DNA of 64,000 nt from Apostichopus japonicus (lineage: Eukaryota > Echinodermata > Holothuroidea > Aspidochirotida > Stichopodidae): assembly GCF_037975245.1 (NCBI RefSeq), contig NC_092579.1, forward strand, positions 17,138,178-17,202,177. The letters run 5' to 3'. How positions within the stretch are numbered: position 1 is the first letter of the stretch; each line of letters begins with the position of its first letter. The notes under the pieces are model-generated. The model did not search any database and had not been told where the DNA came from. It worked only from the letters and a program-made list of their open reading frames with translations. This document shows, one piece after another, positions 1 to 39,810 of this stretch. A program made the position numbers and the translations under genes.

Positions 1-1153
1 TGTAGATGTGACAAATGTAAATTTGCCCAAAGTCATTTCTGGAGATTGAAGTGATGCATGTTTTACATTAGTTTAGTTTATGGTAATGTGTCTGTTGTAC
101 ATGGATTACACATTTACAATTATCCATTGGATGAATGTGGTGGATGAATGTGTAGACATGTTTCTTTTGTACTTTTGGGGGTTAATATTGTTTCTTTCTT
201 TGATTTTCTTTGTTTGTTGAGTGGGTAATGGTGTGGCATTTAATGAAGTAATATACAACACCTCAGAGTTAGAAGGTACCATTCCTGGATAATTAATTTA
301 AAGTAATGTGACCGTCTCCAAAAAAAAAAAAAAAGAGTAAATATTTAAGTCTACAAACTTGTAAACTTCCAAAGCTTTTGACTTTAACTACTGACCAGTA
401 TAATATATGATACATGTCATGGGTGTTTAACCCTCACAAATGTGGCAGCCGTAATTTTCATAAAAAAATCTTTACTTTAGCTCACTCAGTAATGTCATTT
501 AATTTGAATATATATGTCTCGTTCTCACCATCAAACAGAGCTTGATGGAGGAAAAGGAAAGAAATTTATTTATTGTTGCCCAGGTTATCCCCTTTTTCAA
601 TGTTGGGAGGATCCTTACCTGTGGTAGACCTTCACCCAGTTGGGACATTTTTATTTCTATTAAGTTGGTACTACTTTCAGATCAAGCTTCAAAGCATTTG
701 AACTGACAGTATGAGCAGTATAAATGTCCTGTTTCTATCAGAGAAAGGTTTGAAACTGTTTCATATTGGCAGTACAAGTACCTTGAAGGGTGACTTCAGG
801 GTACCATGTAGATCGGTCACTAGCATTAGAAACTTGTCGTAACAGGCTGAAGCCTGTCAGCCAGTTGGGACAATTTCCTAATGCTAATACCTCTCTAAAC
901 TGTTCTCCAATATCATGCTTCAAAGCACTGCTAATGACAGTACAAGCAGTTCCTAAGCTGGATCTGATAGAAACATGATATTCATACTGCTCATACTGAC
1001 AATACAAGTGCTCTGAAGCTGAGCATCACACTACAGTATAGGAAAAATTGTCCTAACAGACTGAAGCCTGTTTTAGTGAGTTTGCATATTTATGAGTTCA
1101 ATCATCACTTTGAGTCTATTTACAGTCCACCTGTTCTCTTTGTTTATCACCAG
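1..1153 (+). other. Dynein intron with a degenerate interspersed repeat
   Basis: No dynein-like exon is visible before 1154. At about 600-1075 short phrases recur in degenerate form: 'cagttgggaca', 'cttcaaagca', 'tgacagtatgagcag', 'aacaggctgaagcctgt'. A related piece lies at about 7230-7430. This looks like an old interspersed repeat present at least twice in the window; I cannot name the family. Confidence 0.5.
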
Positions 1154-2746
1154 GTACCATGGGAAGATCTTCGTTACCTGTTTGGAGAGATTATGTACGG
1201 CGGTCACATCACAGATGACTGGGATAGACGGCTTTGCATGACCTACCTGGAAGAGTACATGCACTCAGAAATGGTAACGGAGACCAGATCAAATCTCCTG
1301 GACATTTTATTGTTCCAGATTGTAATATCAATATTGTCAGAGAAATAATGTAGGCTGTCCCAACAGTAGAAATTGCTGCAGAAAATTAACTGTTTAATGT
1401 TATTGAATCTACTTTTTTGAATTTTGATTTGAAATATTTGCATATGCCCCATAGTTACATATAAGACCTTATTCTTTTGTATTGTAGCTGGATTTGAAAT
1501 ATTTGCATATGTCCATAGTTACATGTAAGACCTTATTCTTTTGTTTTGTAGCTGGATTTGAAATATTTGCATATGCCCATAGTTACATGTAAGACCTTAT
1601 TCTTTTGTTTTGTAGCTGGATTTGAAATATTTGCATATGCCCGTAGTTACAATGTGAGACCTTATTCTTTTGTTTTTGTAGCTGGATGGTGAGTTGTACC
1701 TAGCTCCAGGTTTCCCCATACCTCCAAATACTGACTACAAGGGTTACCATCAGTACATCGATGAGATGTTGCCCCCAGAGAGCCCTTACCTCTATGGCTT
1801 GCACCCCAACGCTGAAATAGGGTTCCTGACCACCACCTCTGACAACCTCTTCAAGACTGTGTTGGAGATGCAGCCCAGGGACAGTGGTAGCAGTGGTGGT
1901 GGAGGATCAAGTAGGGAGGAAAAGGTATATCAAATCACATCATGTTTATCATCATACTTGATCATAGTTAATTCCAAATTCAGAAATAGAATTCCTTAAC
2001 TAGTTTTGTTGTAAAGATTGCCATCACCTATATACTGTGGCAGTTTTCAAGGCATATCATTTGCCATTGTATACACTATGGCAGTTTTCAAGGCGTATCC
2101 TGTGCCATCATATATGCTATGGCAGTTTTCAAGGCATATCCTTTGCCATCATAAATGCTATGGCAGTTTTCAAGGCGTATCCTGTGCCATCGTACATACT
2201 ATGGCAAAAGGATGCACTTGCCAGTGTCAGCAATATGAAAATGAAGGCATAAGGAAGAAATATCTATGATTGAGCAATCAAGTAGTTATATATTTTATGT
2301 CTGCTGTAAGTGAACATGTGTGCCCATTTGAAATCATGATTCAAGCAGATGTCTATGTTTTCTCCAATATAATGACAAAAATCAAATTTCAATCTCCACC
2401 CTCACCCACCCCCCTTCCCTATATTTTTGCTTGTTCACAAATTAGATATAACTTTTGAATTTATTTTGAAATCATCATCAGCTGAAAACAATTCTCGATG
2501 AGATTGTTGAGAAACTGCCCGAGGAATTCAACATGATGGAGATCATGGGTAAGGTAGAGGAGATTACCCCATACAGCGTAGTAGCCTTCCAGGAGTGTGA
2601 GAGAATGAACAAACTCACCAACGAGATAAGAAGGTCTCTTAAAGAGCTTGACTTGGGTCTTAAGGTGAGTAACAGTAACAAAGTCAGCACATTGATTGAC
2701 ATACAGTAGTAGTAGTGTATTAGAAGTAGTAGTAGTAGTAGTAGTA

Positions 2747-2777
<31 letters not shown>

Positions 2778-3775
2778 GGGTGCTCGGGAGCAGAGAGAAT
2801 CAACTCGGTGGTAGTAAAAAGGTTTCTTCCATATGAAGTTGTTTAATGTACAAATTATGCACATGTCAATGAGGGTTAGAATTACATACATAGAAATAAA
2901 TATTTGTGTAGGTGGTCTTGAGATTATCTAAGCCCAGGCCTTGTGACAGCGGGTGGAAGGTGGAAGGTGGGCATGAGGAAGTCTTCCCTCCATATCAATC
3001 TTAATCAGATAAAAGGTTGTATATTTCTATATATTATTCCCACACCAGACAAATTTGACCTCCTATGCCTAAGATCGTTCCAGCAGATTTAACATAAGGC
3101 AAAACTTTATGTGTTTGGCGACTTTTTCAAACTATTCTCTTTTTTTTCCTTTCTCAGGGCGAACTGACCATCACGGCAGATATGGAAGAACTCAGTAACG
3201 CCCTCTTCTTGAACCAAGTACCCGAGTCTTGGAATAGTCGGGCATACCCGAGTCTGTACAGCCTGAGCGCCTGGTATGCAGATCTCCTGTTGAGGGTGAA
3301 AGAGCTTGAAAACTGGACCGCAGACTTCCAACTACCCAGCGCTGTCTGGCTGTGTGGCTTCTTCAACCCACAGAGCTTCCTGACGGCCATCATGCAGTCC
3401 ATGGCGCGTAAGAACGAATGGCCCTTGGACAAGATGTGCCTGCAGTGTGACGTCACCAAGAAGAACAAGGAGGACATCAACAGCCCGCCCCGAGAGGGAT
3501 CCTACGTCCACGGTCTCTTCATGGAGGGCGCCAGGTGGGACACCCAGACGGGCATGATCGCCGATGCCCGTCTCAAGGAACTCACGCCAAACATGCCCGT
3601 CATCTTCATCCGTGCCATACCCGTGGACAAGCAGGACACGCGTAACATCTACCAGTGTCCAGTCTACAAGACCAAACAACGTGGACCGACCTTTGTCTGG
3701 ACTTTCAATCTCAAGACCAAAGAGAAGGCGGCAAAATGGACCCTAGCTGGAGTGGCCCTGCTCTTACAGGTGTAA
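1154..3775 (+). CDS. Axonemal dynein heavy chain, beta class (DNAH9/11/17-like), C-terminal exons; 5' part lies outside the window
   Basis: Force-generating subunit of the ciliary/flagellar outer dynein arm; the part seen is the end of the AAA6 region and the C-terminal domain. Exons, all phase 0: 1154-1273, 1682-1924, 2482-2664, 3158-3775, each bounded by AG and GT, stop TAA at 3773. They join into one frame: 40 + 81 + 61 + 205 residues. Recognisable family stretches are [49 protein letters not shown], the [13 protein letters not shown]-type segment (here [17 protein letters not shown]) and the ending [10 protein letters not shown]. Odd points: a Gly/Ser-rich insert ([11 protein letters not shown]) at the end of the second exon, and four tandem copies of the splice acceptor before it. 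The C terminus of the family is well known, so the class is secure; the exact paralogue is inference. Translation starts upstream of the window. Confidence 0.95.
1412..1687 (+). repeat. 64-66 bp tandem repeat carrying four copies of a splice acceptor
   Basis: Three full units and a partial one, each containing 'ttgcatatgcccatag', 'gaccttattctttt' and ending 'tgtag|ctggat'. AG dinucleotides fall at 1486-1487, 1550-1551, 1614-1615 and 1680-1681. Only the last leads into the dynein reading frame (1682). Units are nearly identical, so the expansion is recent. Confidence 0.9.
2018..2205 (+). repeat. About 41-bp tandem repeat in a dynein intron
   Basis: Four to five units with the core 'ggcagttttcaaggc' followed by 'atcc(t)ttgccatc'. 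The open frames over it are repeat translations, not genes. Confidence 0.8.
2706..2776 (+). repeat. (TAG)n microsatellite
   Basis: About 20 interrupted TAG/GTA trinucleotides in the last dynein intron. On the minus strand it produces a poly-Leu open frame with no other coding sign. Confidence 0.9.
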
Positions 3776-4549
3776 CCTTAACGAAGAGAAGGTAACCAGA
3801 CAAAACAAAAATGGAGCAAATATTATGATCCAGATATAAATATCGTGTAGGTCCTTTACTCTTGCATAGAATCGTGCAGTGGTGTTGTGCTCTTACATTC
3901 CATTTAAATAGTATGAAGTTTTTGTATGGATTGTTTCGAAGCTTTGAAGTTAATTCACACTTTCGGTTTCAACTTTTGGCTGTTCAATAATTTCAAGTTT
4001 TCATGATGTGAGTGGCGTGATGGATCTTTGACCATCTCTCATTGGCTGAATGTTACAGTAAAACATGAGATGTTACAGTAATGTTACAGTATGTTACGTA
4101 TGTTACAGAACAGTACAGTATGTTACAGTAAAACATGAGAGGAGTAATATAGGTTGTTTTATCTGTTCACAGTGGCATTCGATGAAATGTTCAGAACTGG
4201 GGAGGCATTATTCTATGCAACTTGATGAGAATATCCACCTTGAAATTTTGTCTTTCATTACAATATTTGTGTAAATAATTCACTTTTGAATGAATACAGG
4301 ATGTGAACCCTGTCTGTTGTTAGGAAGGGAAAAAAGATCCGTCCATCTTAGTTCTTTCTTTGATATTGTTGTAGTATAGCCCACCTTGACATGAAAGCTT
4401 TAAACTACATATATTTTATATACTGGATAAATTTATAAAAAGTGTCTGCTTGTAAAATTAGATTTTAGATAAAAGCAGAATGAAAACAAAATTCAACAAA
4501 AAGGAACAAAATTTTACAGAGAGCATTCAAAGTGCCTAGTCTTCATATA

Positions 4550-5185
4550 AATTTAGTATTCATACTGCCTGTTATTCATATATATAGTATCCATACTGCT
4601 TAGTATTCATATTTAGTATTGATACTGCCTAGTATTCATATATATGTAGTATCCATACTGCCTAGTATTGATACTGCATAGTATTCATATATATATGTAG
4701 TATCCATACTGCTTAGTATTCCTATTTAGTATTGATACTGCCTAGTATTCATATATGCAGTATTCATACTGCCTAGTATTGATTCTGCATAGTATTCATA
4801 TGTGTAGTATCCATACTGCCTAGTATTCATATATATGTAGTATCCATAATGCCTAGTATCCATACTGCCTAGTATCCATACTGCCTAGTATTCATATATA
4901 CATAGTATCCATATTGCCTAGTATTGATACTGCATAGTATTCCTATATATGTAGTATTGATACTGCCTAGTATTCATATTTAGTATTGATACTGCCTAGT
5001 ATTCATATATATGTAGTATCCATATTGGCTAGTGTTGATACTGCATAGTATTCATATATATGTAGTATCCATACTGCCTAGTATTCACATTTAGTATTGA
5101 TACTGCCTAGTATTAATACTACCTAGTATTCATACTGCCTAGTATTCATATATTTATATATATATATGTAGTATCCATACTTTTG
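4550..5185 (+). repeat. Interrupted minisatellite, about 30-bp units
   Basis: Roughly twenty units built from 'catactgcctagtattcat', '(ta)n' and 'gtagtatc', in higher-order combinations. CTAGTAT/GTAGTAT phrases dominate about 630 bp. Confidence 0.85.
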
Positions 5186-6714
5186 TTTGAATGTGAGATA
5201 TTTGTTTATGTGTGAAGTTTATATGTGTGGGATTTAGCTGTTTGTGTAAAGAAGGATTATAAGTTTAGTAGATACAGGGTACAAAGTATAGACACAACTG
5301 ATTAAGATAAGAAAGTTGTCACATATGTTTCAAAAGGATGTGATAGGGCCCGGGGAGGGAGGTGTGGTTGGGAGACGGGATTTATGGTGAGCTCTTGTGG
5401 TGAGTCTGTTTAATCCGTAGTAACCATATATGTGACATCAAATGAAGTTAATGCAATTTACGACATTAAAGCAGGTCATTTCAAACCTTCCCTAATTGGG
5501 GTTAATTAAAATTATCTTAGTTTAGTTAATGATATGTCATTAAGAGTTATGGTTTGATATTTACAATTAGAAACATATTAACTTTTAAATTTGAAGGGGA
5601 AAAAAAATGACAGTTTGCTTTGAAATGGTAATGGGGTGGGTCTGGTATCCTAGTGTAGTTGATGATATGCCATCAATGTTTCATATTTACAACAACAAAA
5701 AATTCTCCATTTTACAATCAACAGCATTACTTGATGCTTGAAAAACTAGCCGTACACAAAGAAGAGAAAGCAAACAAATTAATATCTTTATTAATTAAAC
5801 TGCCAAGTAAAATGGCATCATTTGTAACAGTCTTATTACATTTCATTAACAGTTTATTATCCCGTTACTTAAATGTCATTCGAATTTGCAGTTAACTAAG
5901 ATTTTTTTTTACATTTTATCATTTCTTTTTTAAGACTTGCTGGTTATCTATTAGATTGAACCCTCCACCATTAACAATTTGTCCCATTAGGGAAGAAAAA
6001 CGTTAATCTAGTCTCTATGGATAAATGATAGCATACAACGCAAGCATTGAACTAGGAAATAAAATCAATGTATTATCTAAAGTTGACATATATCCAATGA
6101 CTTAGTGAAACTCAAATTTTTCGTTAGTCACCATAGACTTGAAGAATAGGTTTGGTCACACTGCCAAGCCATGTGTGTCTTTATAACCTATTCTAACTAC
6201 ATTATGGCTGTTCATTCATACTAAAACATCCCAGTCAGTATACGATACATACTAAACAATTGGTAAATCTTGAAGCTATTTTGTGCCCCCCTCTCCTCCT
6301 CCTGCAACCCAGTTTTCATCTTTCAGCTCAGTTGGGACCCTCATACATAAGGTATTACCCTAGTTGCACACAAATCGGGGCCCCATGTCCGGGTCCCATG
6401 TCTGGACCGTCTTACTGATAACACTGTAGTTCATTGACATTATACCAGTTTAAACTGCAATTATACCAGTTTAAACTGCAAGAGGCAATTTTCATTGTTT
6501 TAAATTGTTTGAACACTCAACAGCAGTTATACCAATAGGCACAATCGCATGTTAAATCATTTGTGGTAACTGGATGTAACCATTGACAACAGGAGATACT
6601 TGAAATGTACAACCCTGGTATACCTGAAAATAAAACTTGGTTTGAAGTGTCAAAGATAACTACTTCTCTCAAGTATCTTCTCTTTTGTTTTGCATCATTT
6701 CGTTTAAGATAGTC

Positions 6715-6932
6715 CTATATAAAGATTAAAGAGTTCCTATGTAAAGGTGGAAGAGTTCCTATATAAAGATGAAAGAGTTCCTATATAAAGATGAAAGAGT
6801 TCCTATGTTAAGGTAGAAGAGTTCCTATGTAAAGGTGGAAGAGTTCCTATGTAAAGGTGAAAGAGTTCCTATGTAAAGGTGGAAGAGTTCCTATGTAAAG
6901 GTGGAAGAGTTCCTATGTAAAGATGGAAGAGT
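6715..6932 (+). repeat. 22-bp minisatellite, about ten units
   Basis: Tandem 'gagttcctatgtaaaggtgg' (+2 bp) units with a few a/g changes; head-to-tail without spacers. Confidence 0.9.
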
Positions 6933-7785
6933 TTGCAAAGATTTTCAACTTTTACAGCTATTTAAAGTTTTCTGCAAGGACTGCTTTTGTCTATGACTTT
7001 AAGGATCATCAGAGGCAAATCAGTCCACACAGCTAGAACTGATCTTGCAGATTTCAAAATTTGCAGTCTCCTCAGGTGAACTTATCCCTAACGGCCTACT
7101 ATGTCAATTGTACACTAATAGAATGATTGTAGTCCTCACCTTTCACATTAACCATGTCTGCATTGACAATGATCAACAGCAAAGATCTGTTAGTGGTCAA
7201 CACTCAAGTGAGACAATATTTTTACATACTCTGCTTTCATGCCATGCTACAAAGCACTTGCAATGACAGTATGAGCAGTTTACTATACCCTACTATCCTA
7301 TTCTATACTATACTATATCCTATCCAGGGTTAATATATCAGAAAAAATGGTTAGGAACTGTGCATTCTGTCAGTAAGAGTGCTTTTGAACCTGATATGAG
7401 AGTACAGTGTAGATTGGTAATAGCGCTAAGAAATTGTTCTAGCTGGCTTGTGTGGTCAAAAGAAACGTCAGTTTATATATATAAATTGTAATCAACGGCA
7501 CTTTCTACAAATTGGAAACGCCTTCCCTGTATACTAGCTAAGCCAATGAAATATTTTTCCCCCTTGCATTTCTTAGTTTTTCGGAGTTTGGAGGTGGTTC
7601 CCTTATATTCACGGATATAATACGTCCTAGGACAATGTCGTTGTTTACAAATTTAAGGGTTACATTCCCAAAATCATTTGGAATGTTAGACTGCCTGTGG
7701 CTCTCCTTCTTTTCGACTTCCGTGCCCATTTCAATCTCTCCTTAAGATAGCTGCGATACTATGTCGCTTAGCCATAAGACCTGAG

Positions 7786-27265
<19,480 letters not shown>

Positions 27266-28200
27266 GTTTGTTTATGGCGGGAATGACAGTTATTGCAAAC
27301 CAATAAGCTCTCCTCTAAAAGATACTCAAGTAACCTGTTCTCAGGGCGAGTTATAACTTGCGTTATCCAGATGTCTTCCAAAATGTATGTGTCTCTATAT
27401 TAATTTTCTCAATATCCGAAATATATAATCCACTTCATATCTCGAGAATAATGAATTTCAACTAGAGATATAGTAAAATTAAAAGAATGAGCATGATAAG
27501 AGAAATCCTCCGATTAAATCCATAGAAGTAAATATTTCTTCTCTATCCGGTCTGAGATCTTCTGCGTGGCTAGTAAGAAGTCCTAACACCTTCCTCAAGG
27601 TTTTCCTCAGAGCGGTCAGCGAAGGCAAACAGCGTAGGCTAGACGGATTGTCTTGATCACGTGGTCGAGACTTTCGTTTGTCGAAAAACGTAGCAGACCG
27701 TTTTTTATAGCGAAAAGAGATAGTCATCCCTATTCCTTGTATACGTCATCATGACGAAAGTGAATACTTTATATGGACAACAAAGTTTCTCAATCTAGAC
27801 GAAATAATACACTGTTCCTATACAGACGTTCAGGTTAAATTAGACGTGCAAACAGTCGTATATAGGTAGATGACGAAACTAATTTTGTAAGATGAGAACT
27901 AACGATGACGTTGCAATAAGACGCCTGTGTATTTGGTGTTTACAAAGAGTTGTTTCTTAAGGGACCGTATGGCATAGGACCATATGGCCAAGCTCGGATG
28001 CAATCGACTTCAACGAGGCATATGAATAAACAGTAGCAAAAGAGACGGGTATACGATAGTAAACATTTTAACGCATGTGTGCGTCGGTGTGTGTATGAAT
28101 GTGCTTATATAAGGTCTATAATATTATAATATGCATGGCACATTACTCACAACGCTGAATGTCGATTGCCGAATGATTTTTATTCTCACTTTAACGTAAT

Positions 28201-28316
<116 letters not shown>

Positions 28317-28340
28317 CTTTCGATATATACTATTATACTA

Positions 28341-28416
28341 TTTCGAAAACATTGAAGAACTGTATTTTTTTGTACCGCCTTGTCACGTTACATGTTATAT
28401 ATATATATATATATAT

Positions 28417-28473
<57 letters not shown>

Positions 28474-28558
28474 TATATATATATAGATATATATATATAT
28501 ATAACATGTAACGTGACAAGGCGGTACAAAAAAATACAGTTCTTCAATGTTTTCGAAA
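28341..28558. repeat. 58-bp perfect inverted repeat around a (TA)n loop
   Basis: The arm at 28341-28398 (starting 'tttcgaaaacattgaagaac') recurs as its reverse complement at 28501-28558; about 100 bp of TA-rich sequence lies between. The right arm continues directly into the LINE reverse-transcriptase frame, so the left arm is an inverted copy of the broken LINE edge. Confidence 0.9.
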
Positions 28559-29605
28559 TATCAACTGTGGTGTACCCCAAGGCTCCATTCTTAGACCTCT
28601 GTTATTTCTTGTTTACATAAATGATTTATGTATAACTGCTCATATGTACTCTCCTTTACCTTATTTGCATACGACACTAGTATCCTTTATAAAAATAAAG
28701 ACCTCATGTCCGGAACACGTAAAGTAAATACTGAGCTAAAAATGATTTTTGTTCATTATTCTTCAAAACCCATAAATTGTCATCAAATATTTCTAAACCA
28801 ATTTCATGAGTTTTCATCCTTTGCAGCGTAAACTTGGCTGAAAACAGCGTAAACTGTTGAGTTATTCATTGATTGTAATAAAATTGTCCTAGTTAATAAA
28901 GCCAAATTTCTTGGCATTTGTATCAACTCCAACTTCACCTGGAACTCCATGTCGATGTTCTTTGTTCTAAAATTTCTAGAGTAATTGATATATTGTATAC
29001 AAAATCAGCTATATTCGTCCCATCTAATATCATTAAATTCTTGTATGATTCACTTATTCACTTGCAACTATCCTATTGTAATATAATGGGGAAACACTTA
29101 CTCTTCTTACTTGAACCGTTTCAATATTTTACAAAAAAAGAGCCGTTCGTATTTTGACTAATTACTAGAATATACTAGATAACAATATAAAAGCTACAAA
29201 TGGTATCTCCTCCTTTAAAAAAAAGGTTAAAGGATCACCTTCTAAATCATTATTGCTTGTAAGTTGTTAAATACCTTTGTTTTTTCTTTGTTCTTTTCCT
29301 CTATTGTTATATTGTGTTTATCTGTATTGTTTAAAATGTTTAAGGGGGCTGCTTGTACAAGCTAATGCTTTTCCAGTCCTCCTCCACCACCTTGTTTTAT
29401 CTTGACTCTGTACTACTCCTCTCTTATTGTTTTTCTTTGTTCTTTTCCTCTATTGTTATATTGTGTTTATCTGTACCTGTTTAACTTGTTTAAAGGGGGA
29501 CTGCTTGTACAAGCTAATGTTTTTCCAGTCCTCCTCCACCACCTTGTTTTATCTTGACTCTGTACTACTCCTCTCTTATTGTTGTGAAAATACACTCAAA
29601 CTCAA
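28501..29605 (+). mobile_element. Degraded LINE, reverse transcriptase to 3' end
   Basis: Plus frames read [21 protein letters not shown], then LFAYDTS (YADD-type active site altered to AYDTS), KFLGICINSN and LHLQLSYCN, the usual series of non-LTR reverse transcriptase blocks. Several frameshifts and stops. The 3' end is tandemly duplicated: about 153 bp at 29276-29428 and 29429-29581, each with 'gcttgtacaagctaatg' and 'ccagtcctcctccaccacc'. Confidence 0.8.
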
Positions 29606-29832
29606 ACTATAAATGAGGGCTAAAAAATAGTCCGTAATTTAAGGGTTTTGCTAATAAATACTTTTGTAAGGTTGAAAGGGGGAGGGGGGGGGGGGTTACA
29701 CACGCAGTTCTTGTCCAATTCTTCCCGGGTTGCATGAAAAATACCCAGAATGAATCCGAGTTCCCCCTGCCCCGACTGACAATAGGAGGGGAGCACGCCT
29801 CCCCCCCCCCTTCCTTGTGCACGCCACTGCTG
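29601..29832 (-). mobile_element. Possible hAT-like element end, G-run rich
   Basis: Read on minus from about 29832 the sequence begins CAGTGGCGTGCACAAGG followed by a run of G, the style of the hAT ends at 10966 and 38079. No matching left end or target duplication was found. Confidence 0.4.
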
Positions 29833-30274
29833 GGAGATGTACTAGTGTACTGAAAAATGCATTACAAAACGAACCTCTTTTTTATCTGTCTATTTTGTTT
29901 ATTGATAAGAAGTTGCTTAGGGAACATAGAACGATTTTCTTTTTCCCAAGCAGATCAATAACCCTTTCATTTTGTTCAAATTTTCTCTTTTTATATTCAT
30001 ATAAAGTAAAAATCCTGCTTTAGAAGGCCTGGGACAATTAAAAATAGTGATCGTAGGTTTCATTGCTCATGGTTGCTTATGTAACCATCATTCATGCCTT
30101 CTTGATTTTAATTAAAAAGGATTTCAAAGAATATTTTTGGCTTTAATATCACAGTAGTCAAATATCTTCTCAACAACACGTTTGATTGTAGGTTGTCTGT
30201 GGTGGATATAGTGTACGGTGGATTGTAGTTTTTATTTTCTATTGCTATACGTGACTATATAATCTCTCGTTAAG

Positions 30275-38934
<8,660 letters not shown>

Positions 38935-39804
38935 AAATAGAAGATAGGGAGAATGATATTACAACCTCATAATGCATTCAATCTCTACTAGCTAAGGCAT
39001 CTTTTTTTGTTTATACTGTTGCGTTGTAAATAATCTCACGAAGCCGTGTCCTGCAAAAAATCTGAACAAGTCGAGTAGTGATGTAACAATGGCTCGTCTT
39101 GCATAGCCGATCGCAAATAGCCAATATCTACACCTAATAATGGTCAGCTAAAAAATAGTTTATTCCATACAAAACTGGCAGAACGCCGTCTTTATATTTG
39201 ATGCAAGAGGCACCCAAAGTCTATGTCTTTATCTGTTCTCTGGGGAAGCCTCATAATGCATTCAATCTCGACTTTCTAAGTTGTGACGTCACAATGGCGC
39301 TTTTGGTATCTATAGACGCTCACTAAATATGTTACTGTAAAGATAGCATGTCACTGTGCATTATCTCCAGAATTCTACCAAGTTGATTTTTCATTAAAAT
39401 TGAACTCTTGAATCTCTGCATTAACATCTTGTATTTTTTTTTCTGATATTTTTAAGAGTTCTTAGTTATAGATTGCAAAATCGAAAGGTTAATAATGAAC
39501 GTTTTTTTTATCGATAGAGAGTTATCCATCGATTTATTCAAACTGTTTATATTCAAATTTGACTGAGTTTCACTCTTTTAATTCGTTTGAATGTAAACTG
39601 CATGCTATTCTGCCCGATGTTTTACAAAGTAACAAGGCAACTGAGAAATCTTATATAAATCTTATATAAAATAAATAAATAAATCTTATATAACTAGGAC
39701 AGTGATGTAATGAAAGCAGTCGTAAAAAAATAGAATTTGTCAATAATAATTTTAATAACGAAACCCACTTTTATTTTGCTGCTATGGAACGTCAATGAAC
39801 CGCA

Positions 39805-39810
39805 AATAAA
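39805..39810 (+). terminator. Candidate poly(A) signal of the lectin gene
   Basis: AATAAA about 870 bp after the lectin stop codon, in an AT-rich stretch. Other AATAAA hexamers occur at about 39668; choice is uncertain. Confidence 0.35.

Larger units (their letters stand above)
3776..7785. other. Intergenic spacer between dynein and the ABCG gene (tail to tail)
   Basis: Contains the presumed 3' UTRs of the two convergent genes, short 'atgttacagta' repeats at about 4050-4140, two minisatellites annotated separately, and a degenerate repeat at 7230-7430. No open frame here has coding character or splice-flanked homology that I can recognise. Confidence 0.6.

Noticed and set aside
3332-3679. 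Minus-strand frames of 108-115 codons over the last dynein exon
   Set aside because: Shadows of the conserved plus-strand coding sequence.
7538-7729. 63-codon minus frame just downstream of the ABCG stop
   Set aside because: Lies in the presumed ABCG 3' UTR; no splice signals or recognisable similarity.
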